Source: Paguma larvata
Taxonomy: Eukaryota > Chordata > Mammalia > Carnivora > Viverridae
Direction of reading: 5' to 3'
Length of the DNA: 64,000 nt
NCBI GenBank assembly: GCA_030068075.1
Contig: CM057841.1
Coordinates: 6,829,565-6,893,564, forward strand
Shown in pieces: positions 11,226-21,272 of this stretch. The translations under genes and the position numbers were made by a program. The notes beneath the pieces were generated by a model that had not been told where the DNA came from, made no database searches, and worked only from the letters and a program-made list of their open reading frames with translations. The stretch's first letter is position 1, and each line of letters begins with the position of its first letter.

Positions 11226-12139
11226 TAGTGGCAAGGCAGGGGATGGGGGGAGAGCGCTTGGGAGTTCCAGGGCCACAGGACTTTGTGGGGGAAAGGGGTT
11301 CCTCATGGCTCTCTTCTTTCATGTTGAAGTTGCAATGGTCTGAATTTTTCATTTCATTATATTACTTCCCCAAATGTTTTTTGTCACAAAATGACTTATT
11401 ATCCCAAGTGAACTTCTCAAATACATGGTTTTAAAAGCCTTGATGAATTCTCAAGTGTAATTTGTATGTGTGTGTGTGTGTGTGTCCTGGAAAGTGTACC
11501 CAGTTTCTAAGTGGAAGCCCATGAGAAAGCCAGGCTCGCTGGGCATCCAACAGTGCCCAGCAGTGTTCCTGTGCCTATTCTCACTGCACTGAGCTCTCTC
11601 TCTGTTTAGAGGTGGGACTCTTAGAGCTGTGTGGACATTCAGTCAAGAGAGGATTCTACTTGTTTTCTGGTCCTCTCATCTTTCAGCTTTGCTTCAGGCC
11701 CTGCGGACAGAAAAGGCTGACCCCAGATGAGCCTCTAAAGAGACTCAATTATACACAGAGTGGGTTTGGATAGTAGGAATGCCTGGCCACACACCTCCCA
11801 GCTCTGTTTCTCTGTGGCTTTAGATGCTAATTGTCACCCTGTCCTGTTCTCTGAAATGATGCTGTACCCCATCTGACTGCTTGGGGAGAGAGAGGAGGGA
11901 CTTCAACCCATGGTGGGTGAACTAGAGAGGTAGCGTTCTCACCAGGCCTCCAAGTCCCCAGCAAGGAGCATCCTCATGGCTGCAGGTGTCCCTTGGCCAG
12001 AACTGGATGCTAATTCCTCCTTTCTTCTTGTCTCCTCCCCTGGTCTCTCTGCCTTGCAGTCCCTCTCTTTACTGGTTTCCATTTGATTCCTGCCACGCCC
12101 TTTTGACTTTCTTCTCCCTGTGGATATGGCTCATTACAG
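11226..12139 (+). other. Intronic, with a short TG microsatellite
   Basis: A (TG)n run of about 20 bases sits near 11467-11486. I see no gene. The 3' end becomes pyrimidine-rich before the next exon. Confidence 0.4.
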
Positions 12140-12242
12140 ACAGTAGTGGCATTTGGAGAAAAGGCCCTGGATCCCACGAGGGAAGACTGGGGGCCACTCA
12201 TTGCCCTGCAGAAGGTGACCTTTGGGGATGTGACTTGTTTGG
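12140..12242 (+). pseudogene. Possible degenerate KRAB-A exon
   Basis: An acceptor (CATTACAG) and a consensus donor (GTAAGG) bound 103 bp. One frame reads VVAFGEKALDPTREDWGPL followed by QKVTFGDVTCLG, which faintly matches the KRAB A-box pattern of VAF, then EEWxxLDPxQ, then a terminal VxxLG. KRAB-A exons are normally near 127 bp, and the phase here does not fit the previous exon, so a deletion would be needed. KRAB recruits TRIM28/KAP1 in intact proteins. This is a weak call from position and partial similarity. An unrelated non-coding exon is the main alternative. Confidence 0.35.
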
Positions 12243-13149
12243 GTAAGGATGCAGGTTTGGGGGAGTGGGTTGGCCTTATTGCTGGACACACAGACACTTA
12301 GGTGAGTGGTCTGTCTCCAGCCATGGGTTCCTGCTGCAGAAGGTCTTACTTGAGACTACCTTCTTTCCACAGGAGTGGGGAGATGGAGGATTCTCCTAGG
12401 TGATTGATTATTGTTTAAATTTGGCCCTAATGTTTTGCTTGAAGCCTAGATGCCCACACATCTCCCATCTGCCTTCTGTACACACCTGTGCACACCCGGC
12501 TGGGGTATGCCCAGACTCCACCTCATATTACATGCATGAAGTGAGTACTACCTGCTGGCTGGATCTGTTGCACCTGAGCAGGCAATTCTTCTATCCCAGC
12601 ACTTGGGCCATCTTGGAGACCCAGAGCTCTGGATTCTCCTGGGAGTGGCCACCGTGGGTGTATCTTGAGATCCCGGAGTTGCCTGTCAGCTTCTCCTGTT
12701 TAGGTGTCTGCACCACTCAATGTAGAATCAGAGTCAGATGAACAACAACAGCAACAAAAAATCAGAGTCAGATGAAAGACTGATTTTAAACACCATTTTT
12801 GGATGCATTAATCAGATAAGGGAAGAGTCACTTGCTCTTAGTTTGCCATGGGATATGGGCCATGTGGGCCATCCCCATTTAGGAGTCCAAGCCTGCTGTT
12901 CAGTGAGTGCCCAGCTATCCCAGCAGGGAGACCAGGCTGAGCATTTTTGGTAAACTGTACTTGCGTTACTCTCCACCTGGTGTAGCTCCTCACCAGTATC
13001 ACAGCTCCCAGCTGCATCCAGGGAGGATCTTGGATGTGATGCCAAATAGTTTTATCATTGTTTTAACCTCTTGCTGTCTAAAAAGAGAGAAGACAATTCT
13101 GTATATTTCACAAGTAACAAGAACAGTGAGATCATCGAACAGGTGAAAC
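12243..13149 (+). other. Intronic, nothing recognised
   Basis: No gene or clear repeat seen. The integrase-type similarity begins around 13150. Confidence 0.35.
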
Positions 13150-14830
13150 AAACCAAACTACAAAAGAGGAAGTCTACCCTCTCGCTCTGCTACCTGAAGT
13201 GATTTGTTACCTGTATTGGGAACGAGGAAATGCTGATCATCCCCCTGTCAGAGGCAACATGAGCTTTTGCTACTGTATCAAAAACAAGAACATGTATGAT
13301 ATGCTACACGAGGCCCATGTTAGCATTGGACATGGAGGGAAGCCTAGGATGCCGGCACAGGTAAAGAGATATAAGAGTATGACACAGGAAACCATACTCC
13401 TGTACTTGAAGCTATATGCAAATCCCATCAGCATGAGTTGCATCCTGTGAAAAAAATTATGTTGAACACTGATGTTTGTGGAGACCAGGAGCCAGTGCCA
13501 GGTGGACATTATTGACATGCAGTCTCAGGCCAACGGACAATTCAAATTCATCATGGTCTACCAGGATCACACAACCAAATTTGTCCAGTTGAGGCCTCTG
13601 ACCAGCAGTAGTGCTGCGGATGTGGCCAGATATCTGCTAGACATCTTCTGCATCTGTGGGACCCTTTCTGTTCTCGAGTCTGGGAATGGAAGATATTTTG
13701 CAAGTGAGGTGAATGGTGTATTGAAAGGTACATGGAATGGCTTAACGATTATGGCCAGAAAGCACCATCTGAAACAGAGCCCAGGCAGCCTAGAGTGGGG
13801 CCACCAACACATGGATAACATGTTTGTGACCTGGTTCAGGCAGAGGGGATGACCATGTGGATCCTGGGGCTGCACTTTGTCCAAATGATGAAGAACAGAC
13901 TGCTTTTTTGTTGTTGTTTTTTATTTTTTATTTTTAAAGATTTTATTTTTAAGTAATGTGTACACTCAATGTGTGGCTCAAATTTACAACCCTGAGGTCA
14001 GGAGTCGCATGTTCCACTGACTAAGCCAGCCAGGTGGCCCAAGAACAAAGTGTTTAATGAGAGCATCTGGAACTCACCTTATGAGGTGATATTTGGTCAT
14101 GACATCAAAGTAGATCTGTCAGCGTCCTCACTGTCCAGTGGAGCAGTCAGCCACCTGGAGACAGAAGAGGATCTGGAGGAGCTGCTGCAGAGTGTGAGGA
14201 TGGACACTCAGAGGTCAGAGGTCTGAGAATGAATGCAGTGGTCTCACTGTGTTGTTGTTGGGGGTGCCAAGAGTGCTGTATGCCCTACAGGTGTGGGGAA
14301 GCCCATGTATGTGAATGACATGTGCATGACACACGTGTACCTGTCTGTGGCAGACTCTTGGGCTATGAGAATGTGGAAACTCAGGCATCGAGGAGAGCCT
14401 TGTTGTTTCCCTCAAGACTTTGCCGCTCCCATTTAAGAAGGTGAAGTTGGACTCTGTCAAAGCACTTTCTGGTCCTGGCATTGGTGACACCGTCAGAATT
14501 TCCATCCTGGATTTAGACTGGAAAGGCCAAGCTCAGAAACATCCTGTGTGTGATCCTTTCCATCAAAGATGGGCAGTTTTATTGATTAGGCAACAAACTG
14601 GGAACAATTGGGCAGTTTTTCATGAGGAATCAGTTCGCGATGCTTTCAGAGGCTTCAGTTTCCATCAAGGAGGTCTCACCTGAGGAATGGTCCCTGAGGG
14701 AACTCTCAAGGGTCCTGTCTGTCACTGGCAGGCAGGCAGGGACATAGGCAGTGCCTATGCAAAGCCAAGTGTGGGACCAACAAATGTCCCTGCAGAGCCT
14801 CCCAGGTTCCTGTTCCTCCAAATGTCATTT
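13150..14830 (+). pseudogene. Domesticated integrase exon with Cys-rich tail (SCAND3/KRBA2-like), decayed
   Basis: An HHCC-type N-terminus (MLHEAHVSIGHGGKPRM, about 13300-13350) leads into a retroviral-type integrase core (VDIIDMQSQANGQFKFI, then YQDHTTKFVQLRPL, to about 13830). Of the D,D,E triad, the first Asp and the Glu (GSLEWG) are present. The second Asp is Gly, because the family SDNG reads SGNG near 13677. After an inserted SINE the chain resumes at 14041 (WNSPYEVIFGHDIKVDL), and frame shifts scatter the C-terminus (PEEWSLRELSRVL near 14690). It closes with a cysteine cluster CLCKAKCGTNKCPC (14749-14790). This order, with the Cys-rich end, matches the vertebrate SCAND3/KRBA2/GIN1-type genes as I know them. 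Stops, frame changes and the SINE make it a pseudogene. It is probably the last exon of the SCAN gene upstream. Confidence 0.78.
13907..14040 (-). mobile_element. CanSINE inside the integrase exon
   Basis: A T-rich start, then CATTTAAAG-like body and GACTAAGCCAGCCAGGTGGC, reads as an antisense carnivore SINE. AAGAACAGAC (13891-13900) and AAGAACAAAG (14041-14050) are the diverged target-site duplication. The integrase reading resumes directly after the second copy, so the exon was continuous before insertion. Confidence 0.85.
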
Positions 14831-15019
14831 CAGTTTGTTCTGCTGTAATTAATGACCAGATGCTGATGAAGTTCTCTGCAGTCCTCCTTTCTGTGAATCA
14901 GAAACCACTGACATGAGGAGTCTGGAACCTGAGCCTCTGCCTTGCTTTCTTTGCATTGTTGTACTGACGGGTAAATGGTCTGTGGTCAGGGGTTGGTTGA
15001 CTTCAGTGTAAATGTGTTC

Positions 15020-15025
15020 AATAAA
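15020..15025 (+). terminator. AATAAA polyadenylation signal
   Basis: GTTCAATAAAGGAC lies about 190 bp beyond the last integrase-type coding similarity, where a 3' UTR would end. It is the best candidate for the former gene's polyA signal. Confidence 0.45.
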
Positions 15026-15040
15026 GGACTGTTTTTATTT

Positions 15041-15760
15041 GACTCTGTATATTAGGTTCTGTCTAGGGTTTGTTTCATCAGGACACATCTGTGGGTTAGG
15101 GCTAGGAGGGACAGGAGAGGAGAGTGACCATAGCCAGTATCTGGGAGGAGACACATGGGTAATGGGATCAGGCAAGAGATGAATATGGTGTTGGGACAGG
15201 GAGGAAAAACTAACTCCCTGCTTCGGTGAGGAGGAGCCTGTCCCTGGGATGTGGCATCCAGCTAGAGAAGGACCATGGCTTTCCCGGGAGGAGACTCACA
15301 TGGCTAGAGGTACAATGAATAGGGCAGGTGGCTCATGGAAAGAGTGAGCAGATCTTGGCTCCAGGGACTTGGCCTTTGCCATGAGCTTCCACTCCTCTAG
15401 TCTCCTTTCTTCTTTCCTTCAGATATCCAGCCAGAAGAGAGAACTCTCTGTGGAACTTGTGAGCCTATAGTAAGATAGTGTGGGCCCAGGGGGAGGCCTG
15501 AGGATAGAAGGAGGTATCATAAAGTCCATCAAAGTGAGGATGTCCATCTTCAGCCAGATCTGGAGGCAAGTGAGTAGGTGCCTGCCTAGCCCTTCTTTCA
15601 GCTGCTCATGTTGGGCTCTTGGAGCATACCATAAATCAGCAAGCATCCTTGCCTAGAGGAACTCAGGGAAACATCGGTGTTTGAGGGGGTGCAGGTATTC
15701 TGGAGGCAGGAAGAGGCATCTACCACAGAAGGCTTCCTGCAAGAGGGTGAGTGAGGCAGT
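15041..15760. other. Intergenic, nothing recognised
   Basis: No gene or clear repeat between the SCAN/integrase relic and the nested L1/LTR insertion. Confidence 0.35.
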
Positions 15761-15777
15761 GAAAGTTAAAAATGGGT

Positions 15778-17030
15778 GGCATGTTGGGAGCCGTTTTGGG
15801 CTCACAGGTTGAGACCCCTCCATGCGTGGGAAAGGTTGAAGCAAAAGCTCCCACCAGCCAAACTGGCGCCTAGTTTGACCTCTTTCAAAATAACCTTTCA
15901 GGCCTGGATTTCTCGAATTGCTTTCATTGGCCTAAGGGACATAATGCTCTTTAGTTTTATGGCACATGGAAAAGGGGACCTGGTCTTGATGGATAAAATC
16001 TGTGTGAGAGTAACCTGGCCAGAAGTTACCTCAAGGTTGCCTCTTGGGGATAGGTTACACAAATCGAGGCGTAGGCCCCAAGACTCCTTGAACCAAATTA
16101 GATTTTCCCTGCAGGTATCGCTCCCCCTCAGCCCCACCATAAAACCTCAAGGCATATCTCCGTAAAGCTTCTCTCAGAATTAACATACTGATGGGAAAGA
16201 TTGAAAAGAGACTTAGGACCTTCCCCAAGGTTAGCCTCGCACAAAAGTCAGAAGCACTGTTAATCAGCAGCAAATATTGAGCACCTCCCTGAGGTTAACA
16301 TTTCGTAAATCATTTTGTAATTCTCATCCCCACGCTCCCTTATACCATAAACCTATAGATGACTACATGGTCTTGTGACAACAATGTATGTTGTAAAGAA
16401 TGCCTTGTCACTGATGTAATGTCACTCGCTACCTTTAAAAATAAAGACACTGAGACCAGAAAGGCAGAGATGCCAGGATAGACACCAGAATGGCAGAGAT
16501 GCCAGAATTGCCAGGGCTGCCTGCTTGGTCCTCAGATTCCATCTCACTCGTGGCTCTCTCCCTTCATTTCGCCTGACCGTCCGTCCTTCGTGGACCCCTA
16601 GATTCGCCGGGACAAGGAACGACCCCGGCAGTGGCACATATATACAATGGACTACTACGTGGCAATGAGAAAGAATGAAATCTGGCCATGTGTAGCAACA
16701 TGGATGGAACTGGAGGGTATTATGTTAAGTGAAATAAGTCAGTCAGAAAAAGACAGATACCATATGTTTCCACGAATAGGTGGACTTTGTGAGACTAAGC
16801 AAAAACCAGGGGGAGGGGAAGAGGGGAAAGGAAAAAAAAGACACAGATAGGGAAGGAGATAAAACATAAGAGATTCTCATAGACTAAGAACGATCTGAGG
16901 GTGAGGGAGGTGAGGGAAGTGAGGGAGGGGGGAGAGGGGGTGACAGACATTAAAGAGGGCACGTGTTGGGATGAACACTGGGTGTTATGTGTAAACCAAT
17001 TTGAAAATAAACTATTATAATAAAAAAAAA
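15778..17030 (+). mobile_element. 5'-truncated L1 3' end, split by a solo LTR
   Basis: The L1 part (a few bases at 15778-15781, then about 16631-17030) reads the sense L1 3' end: GGATGGAACTGGAGGGTATT, AAATAAGTCAGTCAGAAAAA, a purine-rich tract and a terminal AATAAACTATTATAATAAAAAAAAA. A perfect 17-bp duplication, GAAAGTTAAAAATGGGT, flanks the whole at 15761-15777 and 17031-17047. It is severely 5'-truncated, with about 400 bp of L1 left. Confidence 0.9.
15782..16630 (+). mobile_element. Solo LTR, ERV2/ERVK-type
   Basis: The 849-bp element starts TGTTGGGAGCC and ends GACCCCGGCA (5'-TG...CA-3'). The 6-bp target-site duplication GTGGCA lies at 15776-15781 and 16631-16636. Six-base duplications are usual for ERV2/betaretrovirus-like elements. 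AATAAA at 16440-16445 fits the R-region polyA signal. No internal retroviral sequence remains, so recombination between two LTRs is the simplest history. A longer relative lies reversed at 39401-40716. Confidence 0.92.
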
Positions 17031-17227
17031 GAAAGTTAAAAATGGGTACAGGAGAAGATATTGTGAACAGAGAAATTGGCTTGAATGAAGACTCCAAAGG
17101 ATAGATCAGTTTACTGTCAAGCATTAGAAGCCTTCTAGTCTGAAGCAGATGTGTTGAATTGGCGAGTCATAAGGCCATAAAAAGGTCAGGGCTGGGTCAT
17201 GAATAGTTATGAATACGAAGCCATGGT

Positions 17228-17612
17228 GTATTAGTTACCTATTGCTCTGTAATAGATCACTCCAAGATTTGATGGCCTAAGGCAACACATCATTTCAGAG
17301 TCTCTCTGGGTGAGGAATTTGAGAGTACCTTCAATGGGTGGCCCTGGCTAGGGGGTCTCTCACAGAGTTGCAGATATTTATGTCAGTTGTGGTTTGCATC
17401 ATCTGAAGAGTTACTCGGGGCTGGAGAATCCACTTCCAAAGTGGCTCATTCAACGTACTTGGCAAGGTAGTGCTGATTTTTGGCAGGAATTGCCAGCTGG
17501 ACCTCTGGGAATGTTTGCCCAAAGGATAAGGTGTTTGGCTTCTACCAGAGCAAGTGAGCAAAGAGAGCAAGGAGCCACCACATCATTTATAACCTAGCTT
17601 TGGAAGTCACAG
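17228..17612 (+). repeat. Ancient interspersed repeat, family unassigned
   Basis: The stretch from GTATTAGTTACCTATTGCTC to CATTTATAACCTAGCTTTGG with GAAGTCAC closely resembles a common mammalian repeat consensus (GTTATCTATTGCTGCGTAACAA style). I recognise the wording but cannot name the family with confidence. Confidence 0.55.
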
Positions 17613-18567
17613 ATCTTCATTTCCACAATCATTTATTGACTACCCAGGCCATCTCTCTTCCGTGTTGGAGGTGATGACATGAGTACCAGGAGGTGAGAAT
17701 CTCTGCCACCAGCTTGCAGACTGGCTAACACATATGAGGAGCTGTCTGAGAATCTTAATCAGAAGGGATGGGTTCAGATTTGTTTAGGATATTATGCTTT
17801 GGCACATTGTGTGACAGTCTTGTCCAGTCTTACTTGCACCCCTGCCCAATCTTTGGCACCTGCCAGTATGTGCTTGCTGGGGAAGTGGAAGAGGAGATGT
17901 AGTAGTATGGTACTGGGAAAGACTCCTACATGATTGACATCTGGTCTGAGATTTGAATAGTTAATGGAGGAGGAGGGTAAAGAAGATGGGAGAAGAGTGT
18001 TGAGAAAGTGGATATTTGTCCTGTACCACTCTGTCTACCTTCAGTTCCCCACCCTGCAGCCCACCTCTTCCTGCCCAAGCCCCAAGGAACTCCAGTTCCC
18101 TCTGCCTAGCCCTTTCCTTCACCATCTGGCTCCAAATGGAAGGAATGGAAATCTGGCTGTGCCCAGACTAGACTCTCTGCAACAGTCCTCTAAAGCATCA
18201 GAGGTTTTCTCCCTTTTCAGGTGCCTGGATGGTTCTCATTAAGTGTCAGGTTCAGAAAGTGGGTGTTTTCGGACAGGGAACAATGGTGGAAACAGCTACT
18301 TCAGTTGGCATTGCAAGAAGGCACTCTGAACATTTCTAAAAAAAAGAGAAGGATCTTGTCAAATATGTGTGGGATAGGCTGCATGCCGTATCCAGCCTTT
18401 ATATTTGAAGGTGAACTATCTTTCTCTTCCAAGTCTCATTAAAACTATAGAACACAGTAACAGCATTGAGAAATGCTTACAAGAAAGCATTTGTTCGCAT
18501 ATGTTTAATCTAGCATGTTCCAGCTAATATCTATGTTTGTTGGGGGTGGGGTGTAGAAAGGGAGTTC
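17613..18567. other. Intergenic, nothing recognised
   Basis: I see no gene or identifiable repeat. An open frame at 17964-18242 has no recognisable similarity. Confidence 0.35.
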
Positions 18568-18725
18568 TTGCAATGTGTCAGGCACTGCGTTAATGCTTTA
18601 CAATCTCCCCAGGAGGTAGGTACTATTATTACCCTTACTTAATGATGAGGAGACCAAAGCACAGCTGTATAAGATCTAGGAAGCAGCCGGTTCAAGAGTG
18701 CAACCTAAATATACTTCCGTAGACT
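18568..18725 (+). repeat. MIR SINE, sense
   Basis: GTGTCAGGCACTGCGTTAAT, GGAGGTAGGTACTATTATTA and ATGATGAGGAGACCAAAGCA follow the MIR core consensus in order. MIRs are ancient mammalian tRNA-derived SINEs. Confidence 0.85.
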
Positions 18726-18809
18726 TGGATCACCTCTTTGCTTTTAAAAAATATCAATTGGTATTCCAAGAAATGATTAGAAAATGCTAACCAGGCAAAG
18801 GCTTTCTTT

Positions 18810-19413
18810 TGTTTTAAGTTTTTATTTACTTCTGGTTAACATATAGTTTGATAGTAGTTTCAAGTGTACAATATAATGCTTCGACACTTCCATACAACAC
18901 CTGGTGTTCATCACGACAAATGCACTCCTTAATCCCCCATCACCTATTTAACCCATCCCCCATCCACCTCCCTTCTGGTAACCATCCATTTGTTCTTTAT
19001 AGTTAGGAGTCTTTTTCATAGATTCTCTCTCTCTCTCTTCCCATTTGTTTTGTTTCTTAAATTACATATATGAGTGAAATCTTGGTATTTGTCTTTCTGT
19101 GACTGACTTATTTCACTTAGCATAATACTTTATAGCTCCACCCATGTCATTGCAAATGGAAAGATATCATTCTTTTTAATGGTTGAGTAACATTCCTTTG
19201 TATCTGTATACCACAACTTCTTCATCCATTCATCAGTCAATGAACACCTGACCTGTTTCCATTATTTGGCTGTTGTAGATAATGCTACTATAATCATTGG
19301 TGTGCATGTATCCCTTTGAATTAATATTTTTGTATTCTTTGGGTAAATACCTAGTAGTGCAATTGCTGGATCTTGGGTTAGTTCTATTTTTAACTTTTTG
19401 AGGAACTACCAGA
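18810..19413 (-). mobile_element. Older L1 3' end, antisense
   Basis: The sequence is the reverse complement of a carnivore L1 3' region (CATACAACACCTGGTGTTCA; TTATTTCACTTAGCATAATA; AATTGCTGGATCTTGGGTTA). It stops at GAGGAACTACCAGAC, where the T-rich end of a second L1 begins. The second copy repeats the same 3'-end wording, so these are two separate insertions. Confidence 0.85.
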
Positions 19414-19880
19414 CTTTTTTAATATATGTAATTTATTGTCAAATTGGTTTCCATACAACACCCAGTGCTCATCCCAACAAGTGCCCTCCTTGATGCCTGT
19501 CACCCACTCTCACCTCTCCCACACGCCCCATCAACCCTCAGTTTGTTCTTTGCATTTAAGAGTCTCTTATGTTTTGCCTGCCTCTCTCTCTGTGACTTCC
19601 CCCCCGACTCTTCCCCTAACCCATAGTCTTCTGCTAAGTCTCTCAAAATCCACCTATGCATGAAAACATATGGTATCTGTCTTTCTCTGACTGACTTATT
19701 TCACTTACCATAATACCCTCCAGTTCCATCCACATCGCTACAAATGGCCAGATTTCATTCTTTCTCATTGCGACATAGTATTCCATTGTATACATATTCC
19801 ACATCTTCTTTATCTGTTCATCAGCTGATGGACGCTTAGTCTCTTTCCATGATTTGGCTATTGTTGAAAGTGCTGCTATA

Positions 19881-20074
19881 GGAGTGCCTGGGTGGCTCAG
19901 TTGGTTAAGAATCTAACTTCGTCTCATGGCTTGTGAGTTCAAGCCCCACATTGGCCTCTGTGCTGACAGCTTGGAGCCTGGAGCCTGCTTCGGATTCTTT
20001 GTCTCCCTCTCTCCCTCTGCCCTTCCCATGCTCACTCTCCATCTCTCAGAAATAAATAAAAAAAAATTAAAAAA
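19881..20074 (+). mobile_element. Feliform CanSINE, sense
   Basis: The head GGAGTGCCTGGGTGGCTCAG and the AAATAAATAAAAA tail identify it. The duplication AAGTGCTGCTATA (19868-19880) and AAGTACTGCTATA (20075-20087) differs by one base. It was inserted into the antisense L1. Confidence 0.93.
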
Positions 20075-20740
20075 AAGTACTGCTATAAACATTGGGGCAC
20101 ATGTGCCCCTATGCATCAGCACTCCTGTATCTCTTGGATAAATTCCTTGCAGTGCTATTGTTGGGTCATAGGGTAGTTCTAGTTCTTTTTTTTTTTTTTT
20201 TTTTTTTTTTGAGGAAACTCCACACCATTTTCGAGAGTGGTTGCACCAGTTTAGATTCCCACCAACAGTGTAAGAGGGTGCCTGTTTCTCCACATCCTCA
20301 CCAGCATCTAAAGTTTCGTGATTTGTTCATTTTATCCACTCTGACCGGTGTGAGCTGCTATCTCAGTGTGGTTTTGATTTGTATTTTCCTGATGATGAGT
20401 GACATTGAGCCATCTGGATGTCTTCTTTGGAGAAGTGTCTATTCATATCTTCTGCCTATTTCTTCCCTGGATTATTTGTTTTTCAGGTGCGGAGTTTGGT
20501 GAGTTCTTTATAGATTTTGGATACTAGCCCTTTATCCGATATGTCATTTGCAACTATCTTTCCCATTCCGCCGGTTGCCTATTAGTTTTGTTGATTGTTT
20601 CCTTTGCAGTGCAGAAGCTTTTATCTTGATGAGGTCCCAATAGTTCATTTTTGCTTTTAATTCCCTTTGGAGATGTGTTGAGTAAGAAATTGCTATGACT
20701 GAGGTCAAAAAGGTTTTTTCCTGCTTTCTCCTTTAGGGTT

Positions 20741-20962
20741 GTTTTTTTTTTTTTAATTTTTTAAAGGTTTATTTACTTTTGACAGAGAGACAGGGTGTGA
20801 GCAGGGGAGGGGAGGGAGAGAGAGGGAGACACAGACTCTGAAGCAGGCTCCAGGCCCTGAGCTGTCAGCACAGAGCCCGATGCGTGGCTCGAACTCACAA
20901 ACCGTGAGATCACGACCTGAGCCGAAGTCGGACGCTTAACCAACTGAGCCACCCAGGTGCCC
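20741..20962 (-). mobile_element. Feliform CanSINE, antisense
   Basis: The reverse-complement SINE ends with AACTGAGCCACCCAGGTGCC. The duplication CTCCTTTAGGGTT (20728-20740) and CTCCTCTAGAGTT (20963-20975) flanks it within the L1. Confidence 0.93.
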
Positions 20963-21272
20963 CTCCTCTAGAGTTTTGATGGTTTCCTGTCTCACATTCA
21001 GGTCCTTAATCCATTTTGAGTTTATTTTTGTGAATGGTGTAAGAGAGTGGCCTAGTTTCCTTCTTGTGCATGTTGCCGTCTAGTTCTCCCAGCGCCATTT
21101 GTTAAAGAGGCTGTCTTTTTTCCTTTGGATACTCCTTCTTGCTTTGTCAAAGATTAGTAGGCCTTATGTTTGTGGGTCCATTTCTGGGTTCTCTATTCTA
21201 TTCCATTGGTCTATGTGTCTATTTTTGTGCCAATACCATACTGTCTTGATGATTACCGCTTTTTTGTACAGG

